A model generated the notes under the pieces. The model ran no database searches, was not told the origin of the DNA, and saw only the letters and a list, made by a program, of their open reading frames with translations. Shown piece by piece: positions 26,195-33,102 of a DNA stretch of 33,145 nt. The translations under genes and the position numbers were made by a program. The stretch comes from Streptomyces soli (GTDB lineage Bacteria > Actinomycetota > Actinomycetes > Streptomycetales > Streptomycetaceae), in the NCBI RefSeq assembly GCF_003999195.1, contig NZ_RJVR01000214.1, positions 1-33,145 of the forward strand, read 5' to 3'. The number at the start of each line of letters is the position of its first letter. The first letter of the stretch is position 1.

Positions 26195-26310
26195 GATGTC
26201 ACTGGATGTTCGGAACCGTGTCACCATGATCACTCACAAAAACGTTACCCTGAACTGCGCAAACTCGATCCGCGTTCAGTGACACCCCAGCCGAACATCC
26301 CGGTGACATC
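26195..26310. repeat. inverted pair of composite motifs
   Basis: The left arm (26195-26224) reads GATGTCAC-N3-ATGTTCGG-N4-GTGTCAC. The right arm (26310-26279, reverse strand) has the same three blocks with spacers of 4 and 5. All 23 block positions agree, and TGTCAC is repeated within each arm. The 54-base centre is AT-rich for this window (CACAAAAACGTTACC). This resembles transposase-binding ends or a complex operator/iteron. It lies just upstream of a fragmentary gene. Confidence 0.6.
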
Positions 26311-26784
26311 CACGCCGAACCTCACAGGCCCGGCTTCGAGCGCTACGCCCTCGCCCGTGCCCGGATCATCCTCGACCGGCTCGACGGAGGCATCGCCCAG
26401 ATCCTGGCCGCCAAGGCACGACTCGACGTCGATGAAGCATTCCGGGACTCCGGTGAGTGGCTCGACGCCTATGCCAACTCCCTCTACCGCTCCGTCAAGA
26501 ACGACCGCGACGGAAATTCACTCGCCGCCCGCCTCGACGCTGCCGACATCGTCCGGTTTCTGCTGGAGCTGCTCTTCGCTCTCGACCGCCGCCCCCGCCC
26601 CTACAACAAGTACCTGGAGTGGGAACTCGCCCGGTACCCACTGCCCGGCTGGGACACCGACATGCTGCTGGACGCCGCGGACCGCATCTCAGGAACGGGC
26701 GACGTGCCCCTACAACGGCGCCTCTTCGCCCGTGTCGAGGCAGCGGCCCGGCGCGCCGGGCACGGCGCGGTGCCGGACGCATAG
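26254..26784 (+). pseudogene. nucleotidyltransferase-like protein, C-terminal part without start
   Basis: The frame is open from after TGA 26251-26253 to TAG 26782-26784 (176 codons) but has no ATG/GTG start until codon 139. It reads A-R-A-R-I-I-L-D-R-L-D-G-G-I-A-Q-I-L-A-A-K, A-Y-A-N-S-L-Y-R-S-V-K-N-D-R-D-G-N, R-P-R-P-Y-N-K-Y-L-E-W-E-L. I recall this from the helical C-terminal half of nucleotidyltransferase-domain proteins in streptomycetes. The NTase core (G-S and D-x-D) is absent. It is a good coding stretch that start-based ORF finding would miss. Confidence 0.45.
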
Positions 26785-26825
26785 GGCGAGGACCTCGACC
26801 TGATGCGACCGCAATAATCGATTCC

Positions 26826-27292
26826 GTGGACCATGCTTCCTGCCCCGGGCACGTGGCCATCTGGGCCGAGTACGACGAGGTCGCCCCGGCTGCCGTGATG
26901 TTCCTGTGCACCGACCCCAAGGCCTACGGCCACGCGCTCAAGGAGGACGACACTCCGCAGGAGGAGCCGGACGAGGCGTCGACGGACGCCGGTCAGTCCG
27001 CCGCCCCGGTCAAGCCGGAGAAGGAAGAGGGGATGCCCTACAAGCTCAAGGTCGAGGGCAATGCGGCGTACCGGGCAGCGCCTGGCGGCACGACGAACCG
27101 TCATGGGACACCGACGAGATCCGGGCCGACGCCCGCACCTATCTCGCGTTCCTCGGCGAGATGGGATACCGGCTGGCCCCGATCGAGCAGGCCATCATCA
27201 GCGGCGAGCCCTACACCCCCCAGGCTGCCGAAGAGGCCAAGGACGCCGACCAGGACGACCAGGACGGCGAGGACCCCGACCAGGACGCGTGA
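26826..27292 (+). pseudogene. ParB-like/plasmid protein, frameshifted
   Basis: The first frame from GTG 26826 reads V-D-H-A-S-C-P-G-H-V-A-I-W and V-M-F-L-C-T-D-P-K-A-Y-G-H, a Cys/His arrangement that could hold zinc, then an acidic linker and Y-K-L-K-V-E-G-N-A-A-Y-R-A-A. Near 27080 the frame slips, and the rest is W-D-T-D-E-I-R-A-D-A-R-T-Y-L-A-F-L-G-E-M-G-Y-R-L-A-P-I-E-Q-A-I-I, ending in a D/E/Q-rich tail before TGA. Similar layouts occur in ParB-type partition proteins of actinomycete plasmids and phages, but no ParB nuclease core is seen. A strong terminator follows. Confidence 0.4.
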
Positions 27293-27302
27293 CGCGCCAC
27301 TG

Positions 27303-27333
27303 CCCGGCCCTCCCCACCCAGGGGAGGGCCGGG
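27303..27333 (+). terminator. strong GC hairpin after the ParB-like gene
   Basis: A perfect 13-bp stem CCCGGCCCTCCCC (27303-27315) with 27321-27333, loop ACCCA, starting 10 bases after the stop codon. It fits an intrinsic terminator. Confidence 0.8.
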
Positions 27334-27360
27334 CCCCGGTCCCAGCCCGCACGGCAGACC

Positions 27361-27480
27361 GGCGCCGCCAAGCCCCGCGACATGATCGCCACCGCCGTAC
27401 GCCTGCGCGACGAGGAGGAGCTCTCCCTGCGCGAGATGTACTCAGCGTTCTGGACGATGCGGAGCTGGTTGCCGCGGCGC
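27361..27480 (+). pseudogene. unrecognised short coding-like stretch
   Basis: After the terminator the plus frame reads K-P-R-D-M-I-A-T-A-V-R-L-R-D-E-E-E-L-S-L-R-E-M-Y-S and, after a possible slip near 27442, V-L-D-D-A-E-L-V-A-A-A-R-Q-R. The helical E/L/R pattern looks like part of a recombinase or HTH protein, but there is no start and too little to name. It ends at the IS701 fragment. Confidence 0.2.
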
Positions 27481-27502
27481 GGCAGCGGTCGGGGTCGGAG
27501 GT

Positions 27503-27664
27503 TCAGGAGCGCGGAACGTACAGTTCCCGGTCCACCGCGGTATGTCCGCGCGGTCCCGCGTAGACCAGGTAGACGGCAACTTGGGCGTTTTCGATCCTGC
27601 CCGCGGTGCCCGTGTACTGGCGCTGAGGCTGGGCACCGACCGTGCCCATGCCCTTCTTCACGTC
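27503..27664 (-). pseudogene. IS701-family transposase fragment
   Basis: From about 27664 to TGA 27503-27505 the minus strand reads V-K-K-G-M-G-T-V-G, then R-Q-Y-T-G-T-A-G-R-I-E-N-A-Q-V-A-V-Y-L-V-Y-A, then R-E-L-Y-V-P-R-S. This is the conserved core around the first catalytic region of IS701 transposases. Two inserted residues (P-Q) and the early stop show decay. It abuts the glycosidase-like fragment at about 27660, so that gene was probably broken by this insertion. Confidence 0.7.
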
Positions 27665-27861
27665 AGTCCAGCAGCGGCCGCGTACTCGGCTGCGACGCTG
27701 AGGCGTTCGGGGTCGCCGCCGGTGACACGCACGGCGGTGCAGTGCAGGTCGTCGGCGATGATGCGCATCTCGCGCTCTACCGTGGGGGGATCGAAGGTGT
27801 AGCGGGTGTTGCTGCCATCGGGGAACGTTCCGGTGTCGTACTGCACACCCTTGCCACGCAT
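27658..27861 (-). pseudogene. TIM-barrel glycosidase-like gene, N-terminal fragment
   Basis: ATG 27861 has GGAG five bases upstream and starts M-R-G-K-G-V-Q-Y-D-T-G, then T-F-D-P-P-T-V-E-R-E-M-R-I-I-A-D-D-L-H-C-T-A-V-R-V-T-G. This is the opening of an actinomycete family of uncharacterised TIM-barrel (glycoside-hydrolase-like) proteins of about 350 aa. It stops after 67 codons at the IS701 junction. It diverges from the TetR gene at 27915 across a palindrome, so it was probably that regulator's target. Confidence 0.55.
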
Positions 27862-27871
27862 CAGGGCTCCA

Positions 27872-27892
27872 TAAGGTTCAGTATGTACCTTA
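27872..27892. promoter_or_regulatory. TetR operator candidate TAAGGT-N9-ACCTTA
   Basis: A perfect 6-bp inverted repeat with a 9-base centre, 22 bases before the TetR start and 10 bases before the divergent start. AT content is high for the region. Position and symmetry suit a repressor of both genes. Confidence 0.65.
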
Positions 27893-27914
27893 ACTTGAGG
27901 ATAAGATACACGCT

Positions 27915-28580
27915 GTGCCCAAAGAAGAAACCGGCGGCCCGAATCCTGCTGAACCCGCGCGCAACTCCTCCGCCGACGACACCGGCGCCCGTTCGGTACG
28001 GCGCCGCAGAGGCGCCGCCCTGGAAGCCGCCCTGCTCCAGGCGGCGTGGGATGAACTCCTTGCCGTCGGCTACCACCAGCTGACATTCGAGGCCGTGGCA
28101 GCCCGCGCCAGCACCAGCAGAACCGTGCTCTACCGCCGGTGGCCCCACCGCCGCGACCTGGTCCTGGCCGCCCTGCGCCACCAGACACCGCCGCTGCCAC
28201 CACCCGCACCCGACACCGGAGCCCTGCGAACCGACGTCCTCGCACTGCTGGGCCGCCTCACCCTGCGCATGACGCAGATCGCACCCGTCCTCGACGCACT
28301 CGCCGACGAGCGCGCCCGCAACAGCGACCTCGCCCACTACCTCCAGGACCGCACCCAACAGGCCGGCCGGGCCGCGATGGCAACGGTGATCGACCGCGCC
28401 GCACAACGCGGCGAGCTTGATCAAGCATCCGTCCCCGCACGCGTCGCCGCGCTGCCCTTCACCCTGGTGGTCGGCGAAATACTCCTCACCCACCGACCCC
28501 CCTCCCAAGCAGCCATCACCGAAGTGGTGGACCAGGTCTTTCTCCCCCTGATCGCCCACTACCGTCGATGCCCGGGCTGA
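27915..28580 (+). CDS. TetR-family regulator
   Basis: 221 aa from GTG 27915. After an acidic/polar N-tail of about 30 residues comes a HTH: A-A-L-L-Q-A-A-W-D-E-L-L, Y-H-Q-L-T-F-E-A-V-A-A-R-A-S-T-S-R-T-V-L-Y-R-R-W, then P-H-R-R-D-L-V-L-A-A-L. A TetR_C_16-like ligand domain follows, ending complete. Ribosome site is weak. It faces the broken glycosidase-like gene, so with that target gone it may be an orphan. Confidence 0.88.
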   Translation: MPKEETGGPNPAEPARNSSADDTGARSVRRRRGAALEAALLQAAWDELLAVGYHQLTFEAVAARASTSRTVLYRRWPHRRDLVLAALRHQTPPLPPPAPDTGALRTDVLALLGRLTLRMTQIAPVLDALADERARNSDLAHYLQDRTQQAGRAAMATVIDRAAQRGELDQASVPARVAALPFTLVVGEILLTHRPPSQAAITEVVDQVFLPLIAHYRRCPG

Positions 28581-28794
28581 CAACCCCGCTCCATGAACAC
28601 CGCCAACCCACACCCACCCGCCATCCCTTGACTCGGTCACGCGGGAGTAGGCGCTGGAAGCACTGACTGCGGTCAACGTGCCCGCATGTCCCCTATGTCG
28701 GCTGAATGTTTCGCTCGGAGTGGAATGACCGGTCTATCCCCGTACCGGTGGGGACACCTCGTAATCGTGCGGACGGACGTCACGCTCGATCCTC

Positions 28795-28959
28795 GTGGCG
28801 ACGTTCCTCGCGAACAGGACGAACCGCGGCCGTAACAAGCACACGAAGAAGACCGCCTATCTCTTCGCTCCCAAGCCTGGAGAGAAACTCCCGTTGGAGA
28901 TCGAGCTGCAGGAAGACCTGCACGACTACCTCGACAGCCAGGGAGCCGCCGATCAATAA
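28795..28959 (+). CDS. small basic/acidic hypothetical ORF
   Basis: 54 codons from GTG 28795 to TAA 28957-28959, in a frame open from 28765. It reads R-T-N-R-G-R-N-K-H-T-K-K-T-A-Y-L-F-A-P-K-P-G, then L-P-L-E-I-E-L-Q-E-D-L-H-D-Y-L-D-S-Q-G. The codon choice is gene-like, with a basic first half and acidic second half. The stop codon is part of the inverted repeat at 28942. No family is recognised; it may be a tail cut from a larger gene by that element. Confidence 0.3.
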   Translation: MATFLANRTNRGRNKHTKKTAYLFAPKPGEKLPLEIELQEDLHDYLDSQGAADQ

Positions 28960-29053
28960 CTTTTCGTCTTGATCTTGCACGGGAACAGCAACATGCGCGA
29001 TCAGACCGCCCGAACGATATTTTTCTGACCATGAGTTATTGATCGACAGCTCC
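28942..29053. repeat. 112-bp element with near-perfect 20-bp inverted ends
   Basis: The 20 bases at 28942-28961 match the reverse complement of 29034-29053 at 18 positions, including an exact CGATCAATAACT; weaker similarity extends a few bases outward. The 72-base centre contains the AT-rich GATATTTTTCTG and no gene. Ends containing AATAACT are unusual in this GC-rich DNA. A MITE-like element is the favoured reading. Confidence 0.6.
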
Positions 29054-29164
29054 CAGGGCTTCGGCAAAGTGGAGTGGTGTCCTGTTTCTAGGGATCTAGA
29101 CGGATTGGCGTGAGCAGGCTCGGAGGCGCCGGCGTTCAGGCGTGTGCGGGGGGTTGTGTCGGAG

Positions 29165-29836
29165 TCAGCCCAGCACACCGGTCAGGGTGCGGGTGAGTAC
29201 GGTGGCGAAGGGGTCGCGGGAGTTGCCTTCAGGTGAGGTGGCGGCGAGCAGGGCGGCGATGCGGGGGTGGCTGCCGCCGGCGGCCACGTGATGCAGGTGC
29301 GCGAACTGGCGCTGGGCGCCGGGGTGTGCGGTGGTCAGTTCGTTCTGGACGAACAGCGCGGTCAGGGCGTTCAGCAGGGCGAAGGCCTCGAGTTTGCGGG
29401 CGGGGTTGGCCGGGTGGCCAGCGAGCACGTCGAGTACGTGCTCGAGCAGGTCGATCGCGTGCGGGCCGAGGGTGGGGCGGGTGATGACCAGGGTCGGCAG
29501 CCAGTGGTGGCGTCGCATGATCTTCCTGGCCTGGTGGGCGATTTCGAGCAGGTCGGCCTGCCAGTCGCCGCTCGGGGCGGACAGGTCGTATTCGCCCGCG
29601 GTGCTGTCGGTCATCAGGTCGAGCAGGTCGTCGCGGGTGGCCACGTAGCGGTAGAGCGAGGCAGCGCCGGTGCCGAGGACTGCGGCGACGCGGCGCATGG
29701 AGACGGCTTCCAGGCCCTCGCGGTCGGCCAGTTCCACCGCGGCAGCGGTGATCTCGGCTCGGCTGCGCTCGGCTGGACGTCCGACCGGCGCCTGCTCCGG
29801 CCGCATCCAGATCACCGGTTTCGATTCTCCTGCCAT
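29165..29836 (-). CDS. TetR-family repressor divergent from hydrolase
   Basis: 223 aa from ATG 29836, with GGGAGGT just upstream; an ORF extension to 30001 would run through the operator and is rejected. HTH at about 40-65: L-E-A-V-S-M-R-R-V-A-A-V-L-G-T-G-A-A-S-L-Y-R-Y-V, then T-R-D-D-L-L-D-L-M. A TetR_C ligand domain follows. It lies head to head with the hydrolase gene, separated by 79 bases that contain a 38-bp palindrome, which predicts control of both. Confidence 0.9.
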   Translation of the reverse strand: MAGESKPVIWMRPEQAPVGRPAERSRAEITAAAVELADREGLEAVSMRRVAAVLGTGAASLYRYVATRDDLLDLMTDSTAGEYDLSAPSGDWQADLLEIAHQARKIMRRHHWLPTLVITRPTLGPHAIDLLEHVLDVLAGHPANPARKLEAFALLNALTALFVQNELTTAHPGAQRQFAHLHHVAAGGSHPRIAALLAATSPEGNSRDPFATVLTRTLTGVLG

Positions 29837-29865
29837 TGCTACCTCCCGCGTTGCCGCCAGCCTAG

Positions 29866-29903
29866 CTTTCGCATACGGTGTTCGCGAACACTGTTTGCGA
29901 AAG
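29866..29903. promoter_or_regulatory. 38-bp operator palindrome
   Basis: The two 19-base halves (29866-29884 and 29885-29903) are reverse complements at 17 of 19 positions, around a perfect core GTGTTCGCGAACAC (29878-29891) and with CTTTCGCA outer ends. It ends 12 bases before the hydrolase ATG and starts 29 bases from the TetR ATG. The length fits two TetR dimers. Confidence 0.8.
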
Positions 29904-29915
29904 AGGGGAGTCGAG

Positions 29916-30818
29916 ATGCCCCGCTTCGCATACAACGGCGGGACCCAGATCGCCTTCGAGGACCTCGGAGGCACCGGCGGCGACCCGTTGCTGCTGGTCA
30001 TGGGGCTGGGGACCTCACGGTTTTGGTGGCCGGACGGGCTGGTCGACGAGCTGCTGCGCCGCGGCTTCCACGTCGCGACCTACGACCAGCGCGACGCCGG
30101 CCAGTCCACCCACCTACCCGAACGCCGCGTCGGCCCACCGATCAAAGCCCTGCTGCGCCGCTCGGCACCGGCCTACAGCGCCGAAGACCTGACCGACGAC
30201 GCAGTCGGCTGGGAACGCCCCCACCTCTTCGGCCACTCCATGGGCGGGCTCGTCGCGCAGCGCACCGCGATCCGCCACCCGAAGCGCCTGCTGAGCCTGG
30301 CCACCTCCTCGGCCGTGCCCAGCGACGCCACGGGCCTAAGCGTCCTGCGCTACCTGCGGCTAGCGCCGATAGCCCGCTTCGCCCGACTGCACTACCCCTA
30401 GATCCCGCAAGGCAACTTGGCCCTCGCCGTGGCCGTCGCCCGGATCCTGGCCGCGCCCCGCCAACACCTCGACGAGGACGACGTGCGCACGTTCGTGGAC
30501 AAGGAAGCCGCGCACCACATCGCCAGCTTCCGCGACCAGAAGGCGCAGAGACGCCAGATCGGCACGAAATGGCATGGCGGCCCGCTCGCCCGGATCACCG
30601 TGCCGACCCTGGTACTGCACGGCAAGCGCGACCCGCTGCTGCGCGTCGCGGCCGCGCGCGACATCGCCGACGCCATCCCCGGCGCCCGCCTGCGCACCCT
30701 GCCCGGCGTCGGCCACTTCCTTGCCCGGGACGTCTGGGCCACTTACGCCGACGAACTGCGCGCGCTTGCCAACCGCGCCGATGAGCAACCACCCACCATC
30801 GGGCTCACACACGGGTAA
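29916..30818 (+). pseudogene. alpha/beta hydrolase with in-frame amber codon
   Basis: From ATG 29916 (GGGGAG at 29905-29910) the frame is coherent for 300 codons except for one TAG at 30399-30401 (codon 162). Before it: M-G-L-G-T-S-R-F-W-W, Y-D-Q-R-D-A-G-Q-S and the nucleophile elbow G-H-S-M-G-G (Ser108). After it, in the same frame: I-G-T-K-W-H-G-G-P, V-L-H-G-K-R-D-P-L (acid) and G-V-G-H-F (His). All three triad residues are present but on both sides of the stop. Codon bias continues across it, so the mutation is recent, or the codon is suppressed. Esterase/lactonase-type substrate unknown. Confidence 0.85.
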
Positions 30819-31017
30819 CCCGCGGCCCGTCTACCGGCCGCCGTCGCATCAGCGGCCCGCAGCCGGCTCGCGCACGGGCGCCGATAGGCAGATCGATTCG
30901 CGCGTCCCGGTCTCCCGGCTGGCCGGCACCGGGTGGGCGGCCAACCGCCTGACCCTGGACGGGGCCTTGTCGGCGGCCCGGTCATCGGTGAGCGCCAGCA
31001 CGGTGGGGCTTTCGGCG

Positions 31018-31312
31018 CCGGGTGTCGGCGTACAAGCTCACCTGCAGAGCGACGTACGGGCTCGAGTGCAGAGTCCGATGTACTCCAACTGGCCTACATG
31101 CGGCGGGTGCCGGGGCCATCCGATCTGGAAGTGTGCGGGTGATGGGGCTCCCTGGATCTCCCCAACCGGCGCTCGGGGGTGATCTCAGACGTGCTCGCCT
31201 TGATTCCCCACCCGCAGGGCCGCTGACCTGCGGTCGGGCGTCACAGCCCCGGGGCCGCCCGATAGCCAGCCGACTACGGGCCGGGGCGAGCCGTCCAGGG
31301 TGAGCGAAGCTC
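31018..31312 (+). repeat. repetitive element, copy C
   Basis: It begins CCGGGTGTCGGCGTAC, identical over 16 bases to copy B (21536-21521, minus strand), and ends with a block (31251-31312) about 80% identical to 21460-21397. Between them is a TGCAGAG-rich stretch and a second GGGGCCATCCGAT. It is in the opposite orientation to copy B, about 10 kb away, and about 150 bases longer in the middle. No ORF with a recognisable domain is present. Confidence 0.55.
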
Positions 31313-31333
31313 ATCGCGTCAGCGACGCCGGTT

Positions 31334-31360
31334 GAGGAATACGCCGGAAACAGGCAACAG
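31334..31360. repeat. left 27-bp inverted repeat of TetR-hydrolase cassette
   Basis: It begins GAGGAATACGCCGG at its outer edge. It is exactly reverse-complementary to 32961-32987 over all 27 bases. Confidence 0.9.
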
Positions 31361-31382
31361 AGCCTCGCGGGATCCAGAGGAA

Positions 31383-31398
31383 CCTCTAAAGTTAGAGG
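31383..31398. promoter_or_regulatory. operator palindrome CCTCTAA-AG-TTAGAGG
   Basis: A perfect 7-bp inverted repeat 34 bases upstream of the TetR start, followed by a related half-site and TATAAG (31403-31408), a possible -10 element. This predicts autorepression of the operon. Confidence 0.65.
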
Positions 31399-31431
31399 AC
31401 TCTATAAGTTTTAGCGAAGGGGTGTGCGCGT

Positions 31432-32055
31432 ATGCAAACGGCCGAAGGGGGGCTGCGTGAGCGGCATAAGGCCCAGCGACGGTTCCGGATCCTCGACGCG
31501 ACGCGCGAACTCCTGCGGGACAGCCCGGAATCGGTGATCAGTACCGAGCGGATCGCCGAGCGAGCGGAGGTCGCCCCGGCCACCGTGTACAACCTGATCG
31601 GACCGCGCGACAAGATCTGGGAGGCGCTCGCCGCCGGGTTCATGGACGAACTCGAGCGCCGCCTGGCGGCGCTGGGGGCCGGTGACCCGCGGGAGGTCGT
31701 CAGGTCGACCGTCCGGCTGTTCGTAGGCGACCCGGTCGTGTCGCGTCGCATGGTGCGTGAGTGGGAGGAAAGCGGCCTCGTGCTTGACCGCAGTCCGCTC
31801 ACCCAGCTCCGCCAGGCGATGGCGGATGCACGGACACAGGGCCTCCTGCGCGCCGACATCGACACTGACGCGTTGGCCTCCGTTGTCGGCACCTCGTGCG
31901 TGGGTGCGCTGCATCAGTGGGTCGCCGCCCTGATCGACGACGACCGGTTCCTCGCGCGTGCTCTGTTCGCGCTGGACGTCGCGCTCGCCGCGGCGGCTGC
32001 GGATCCCTACCGCGACCAGCTGCTGGCGCCTCTGCGAACCCGAGGCGCGGTATGA
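31432..32055 (+). CDS. TetR-family regulator coupled to hydrolase
   Basis: 207 aa from ATG 31432 (GAAGGGG about 15 bases upstream). HTH at about 37-62: V-I-S-T-E-R-I-A-E-R-A-E-V-A-P-A-T-V-Y-N-L-I, then P-R-D-K-I-W-E-A-L. The helical ligand domain is complete. Its stop overlaps the ATG of the hydrolase (ATGA at 32052), so the two are translated together. Being in the same operon as its presumed target with an operator in front implies a simple feedback loop. Confidence 0.9.
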   Translation: MQTAEGGLRERHKAQRRFRILDATRELLRDSPESVISTERIAERAEVAPATVYNLIGPRDKIWEALAAGFMDELERRLAALGAGDPREVVRSTVRLFVGDPVVSRRMVREWEESGLVLDRSPLTQLRQAMADARTQGLLRADIDTDALASVVGTSCVGALHQWVAALIDDDRFLARALFALDVALAAAAADPYRDQLLAPLRTRGAV

Positions 32056-32909
32056 CGCCCGGCGCACTGCCACGGCCCCGAAGCTTCGTGGGCCGCGGCG
32101 GGATCCTGCTCGCGGCGGATGTGTGGGGCGAGGCGTCCTCGCCACCTCTTGTCCTGCTGCACGGCGGCGGCCAGACGCGACACGCCTGGGACCGGACCGG
32201 CCCACGACTGGCCACGCTGGGGTGGCGGGTCATCGCCCCGGACCTGCGCGGGCATGGCACCAGCGAATGGTCAGCCGATGGTGATTACGACCTCGACCTG
32301 TTCGCCGAGGACGTCCGGGCGCTCGTCGCCGAACTCGGCGACCGGCCGATGCTCGTTGGTGCCTCGCTCGGCGGCCTGAGTTCGCTGCTCGCCGCCGGAG
32401 AGGCACCCAGGGCGGCGATTCGCGCTCTGGTGCTTGTCGACGTCGCCCATCGACCGGATCCCCGCGGGGTCCGCCGGATCCTCGAGTTCATGCGCCGCCA
32501 GCCGGACGGATTCGCCAGCGTCCGGGAAGCGGCCGCGGCGGTGTCCGCCCACCTGCCGCATCGCCCACGTCCGGACGACCCCGAGGGGATCCGGAACAAC
32601 CTGCGACGCCACGGCGATCGCTGGGTCTGGCACTGGGACCCCCGGATGCTGGACAGCTTCGAGGGCCGGATGGACCCGCCCGGCATGGCGGAGCGTCTCC
32701 TCGACGCCGCGCGCCACACGAACGTGCCGATCTTGCTCGTCCGCGGTGGGATCAGCGACATGGTGCGCGAAGACATCGCCGAGCAGTTCTGTGACCGGGT
32801 TCCCAACGCGCGGCGCGTCGATGTGGCCGACGCGGGGCACATGGTGGCCGGCGATCGGAACGAGCACTTCATCGATGCGATCGTCCCGTTCCTGGAAGGG
32901 ATCGAGTGA
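32052..32909 (+). CDS. alpha/beta-fold hydrolase
   Basis: 285 aa. Oxyanion motif L-L-H-G-G-G-Q (35-41), P-D-L-R-G-H-G (63-69), nucleophile elbow G-A-S-L-G-G (Ser105), cap region with a W-V-W-H-W-D segment, a late acid in V-R-G-G-I-S-D and His in D-A-G-H-M. The G-A-S-L-G-G elbow and H-W-D segment resemble peroxidase/lactonase-like members. It has no signal peptide. The start overlaps the TetR stop by ATGA. It ends 51 bases before the right inverted repeat. Substrate unknown; perhaps related to the regulator's ligand. Confidence 0.9.
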   Translation: MTPGALPRPRSFVGRGGILLAADVWGEASSPPLVLLHGGGQTRHAWDRTGPRLATLGWRVIAPDLRGHGTSEWSADGDYDLDLFAEDVRALVAELGDRPMLVGASLGGLSSLLAAGEAPRAAIRALVLVDVAHRPDPRGVRRILEFMRRQPDGFASVREAAAAVSAHLPHRPRPDDPEGIRNNLRRHGDRWVWHWDPRMLDSFEGRMDPPGMAERLLDAARHTNVPILLVRGGISDMVREDIAEQFCDRVPNARRVDVADAGHMVAGDRNEHFIDAIVPFLEGIE

Positions 32910-32960
32910 GCGTGAGACTCAGCTGGGATCAGAGTGCACGCGCGGCGCCTTCGGCAAGTC

Positions 32961-32987
32961 CTGTTGCCTGTTTCCGGCGTATTCCTC
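32961..32987. repeat. right 27-bp inverted repeat of TetR-hydrolase cassette
   Basis: Exact reverse complement of 31334-31360, ending ATTCCTC at its outer edge. No target-site duplication is evident beside either arm. Confidence 0.9.
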
Positions 32988-33102
32988 CCCATAGGCGCCC
33001 TTGACGAGCGACACGAGCCGCACACTCAACAAGCGGGCGGCCCCGCCCTAGTGCAGCGATTCATAAGTCCTTCGGCGGGCTGACGGTGACTTTCCGTGAT
33101 CG

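Noticed and set aside
26457..27563. 368-codon plus-strand frame
   Set aside because: A chimera: its first 120 codons are out of frame with the nucleotidyltransferase-like stretch; only the part at about 26826-27080 is sense-like.
30399..30401. TAG as a recoded amino acid (pyrrolysine-like)
   Set aside because: No Pyl genes or context are visible, and the enzyme family does not use it. A nonsense mutation or sequencing error is simpler.
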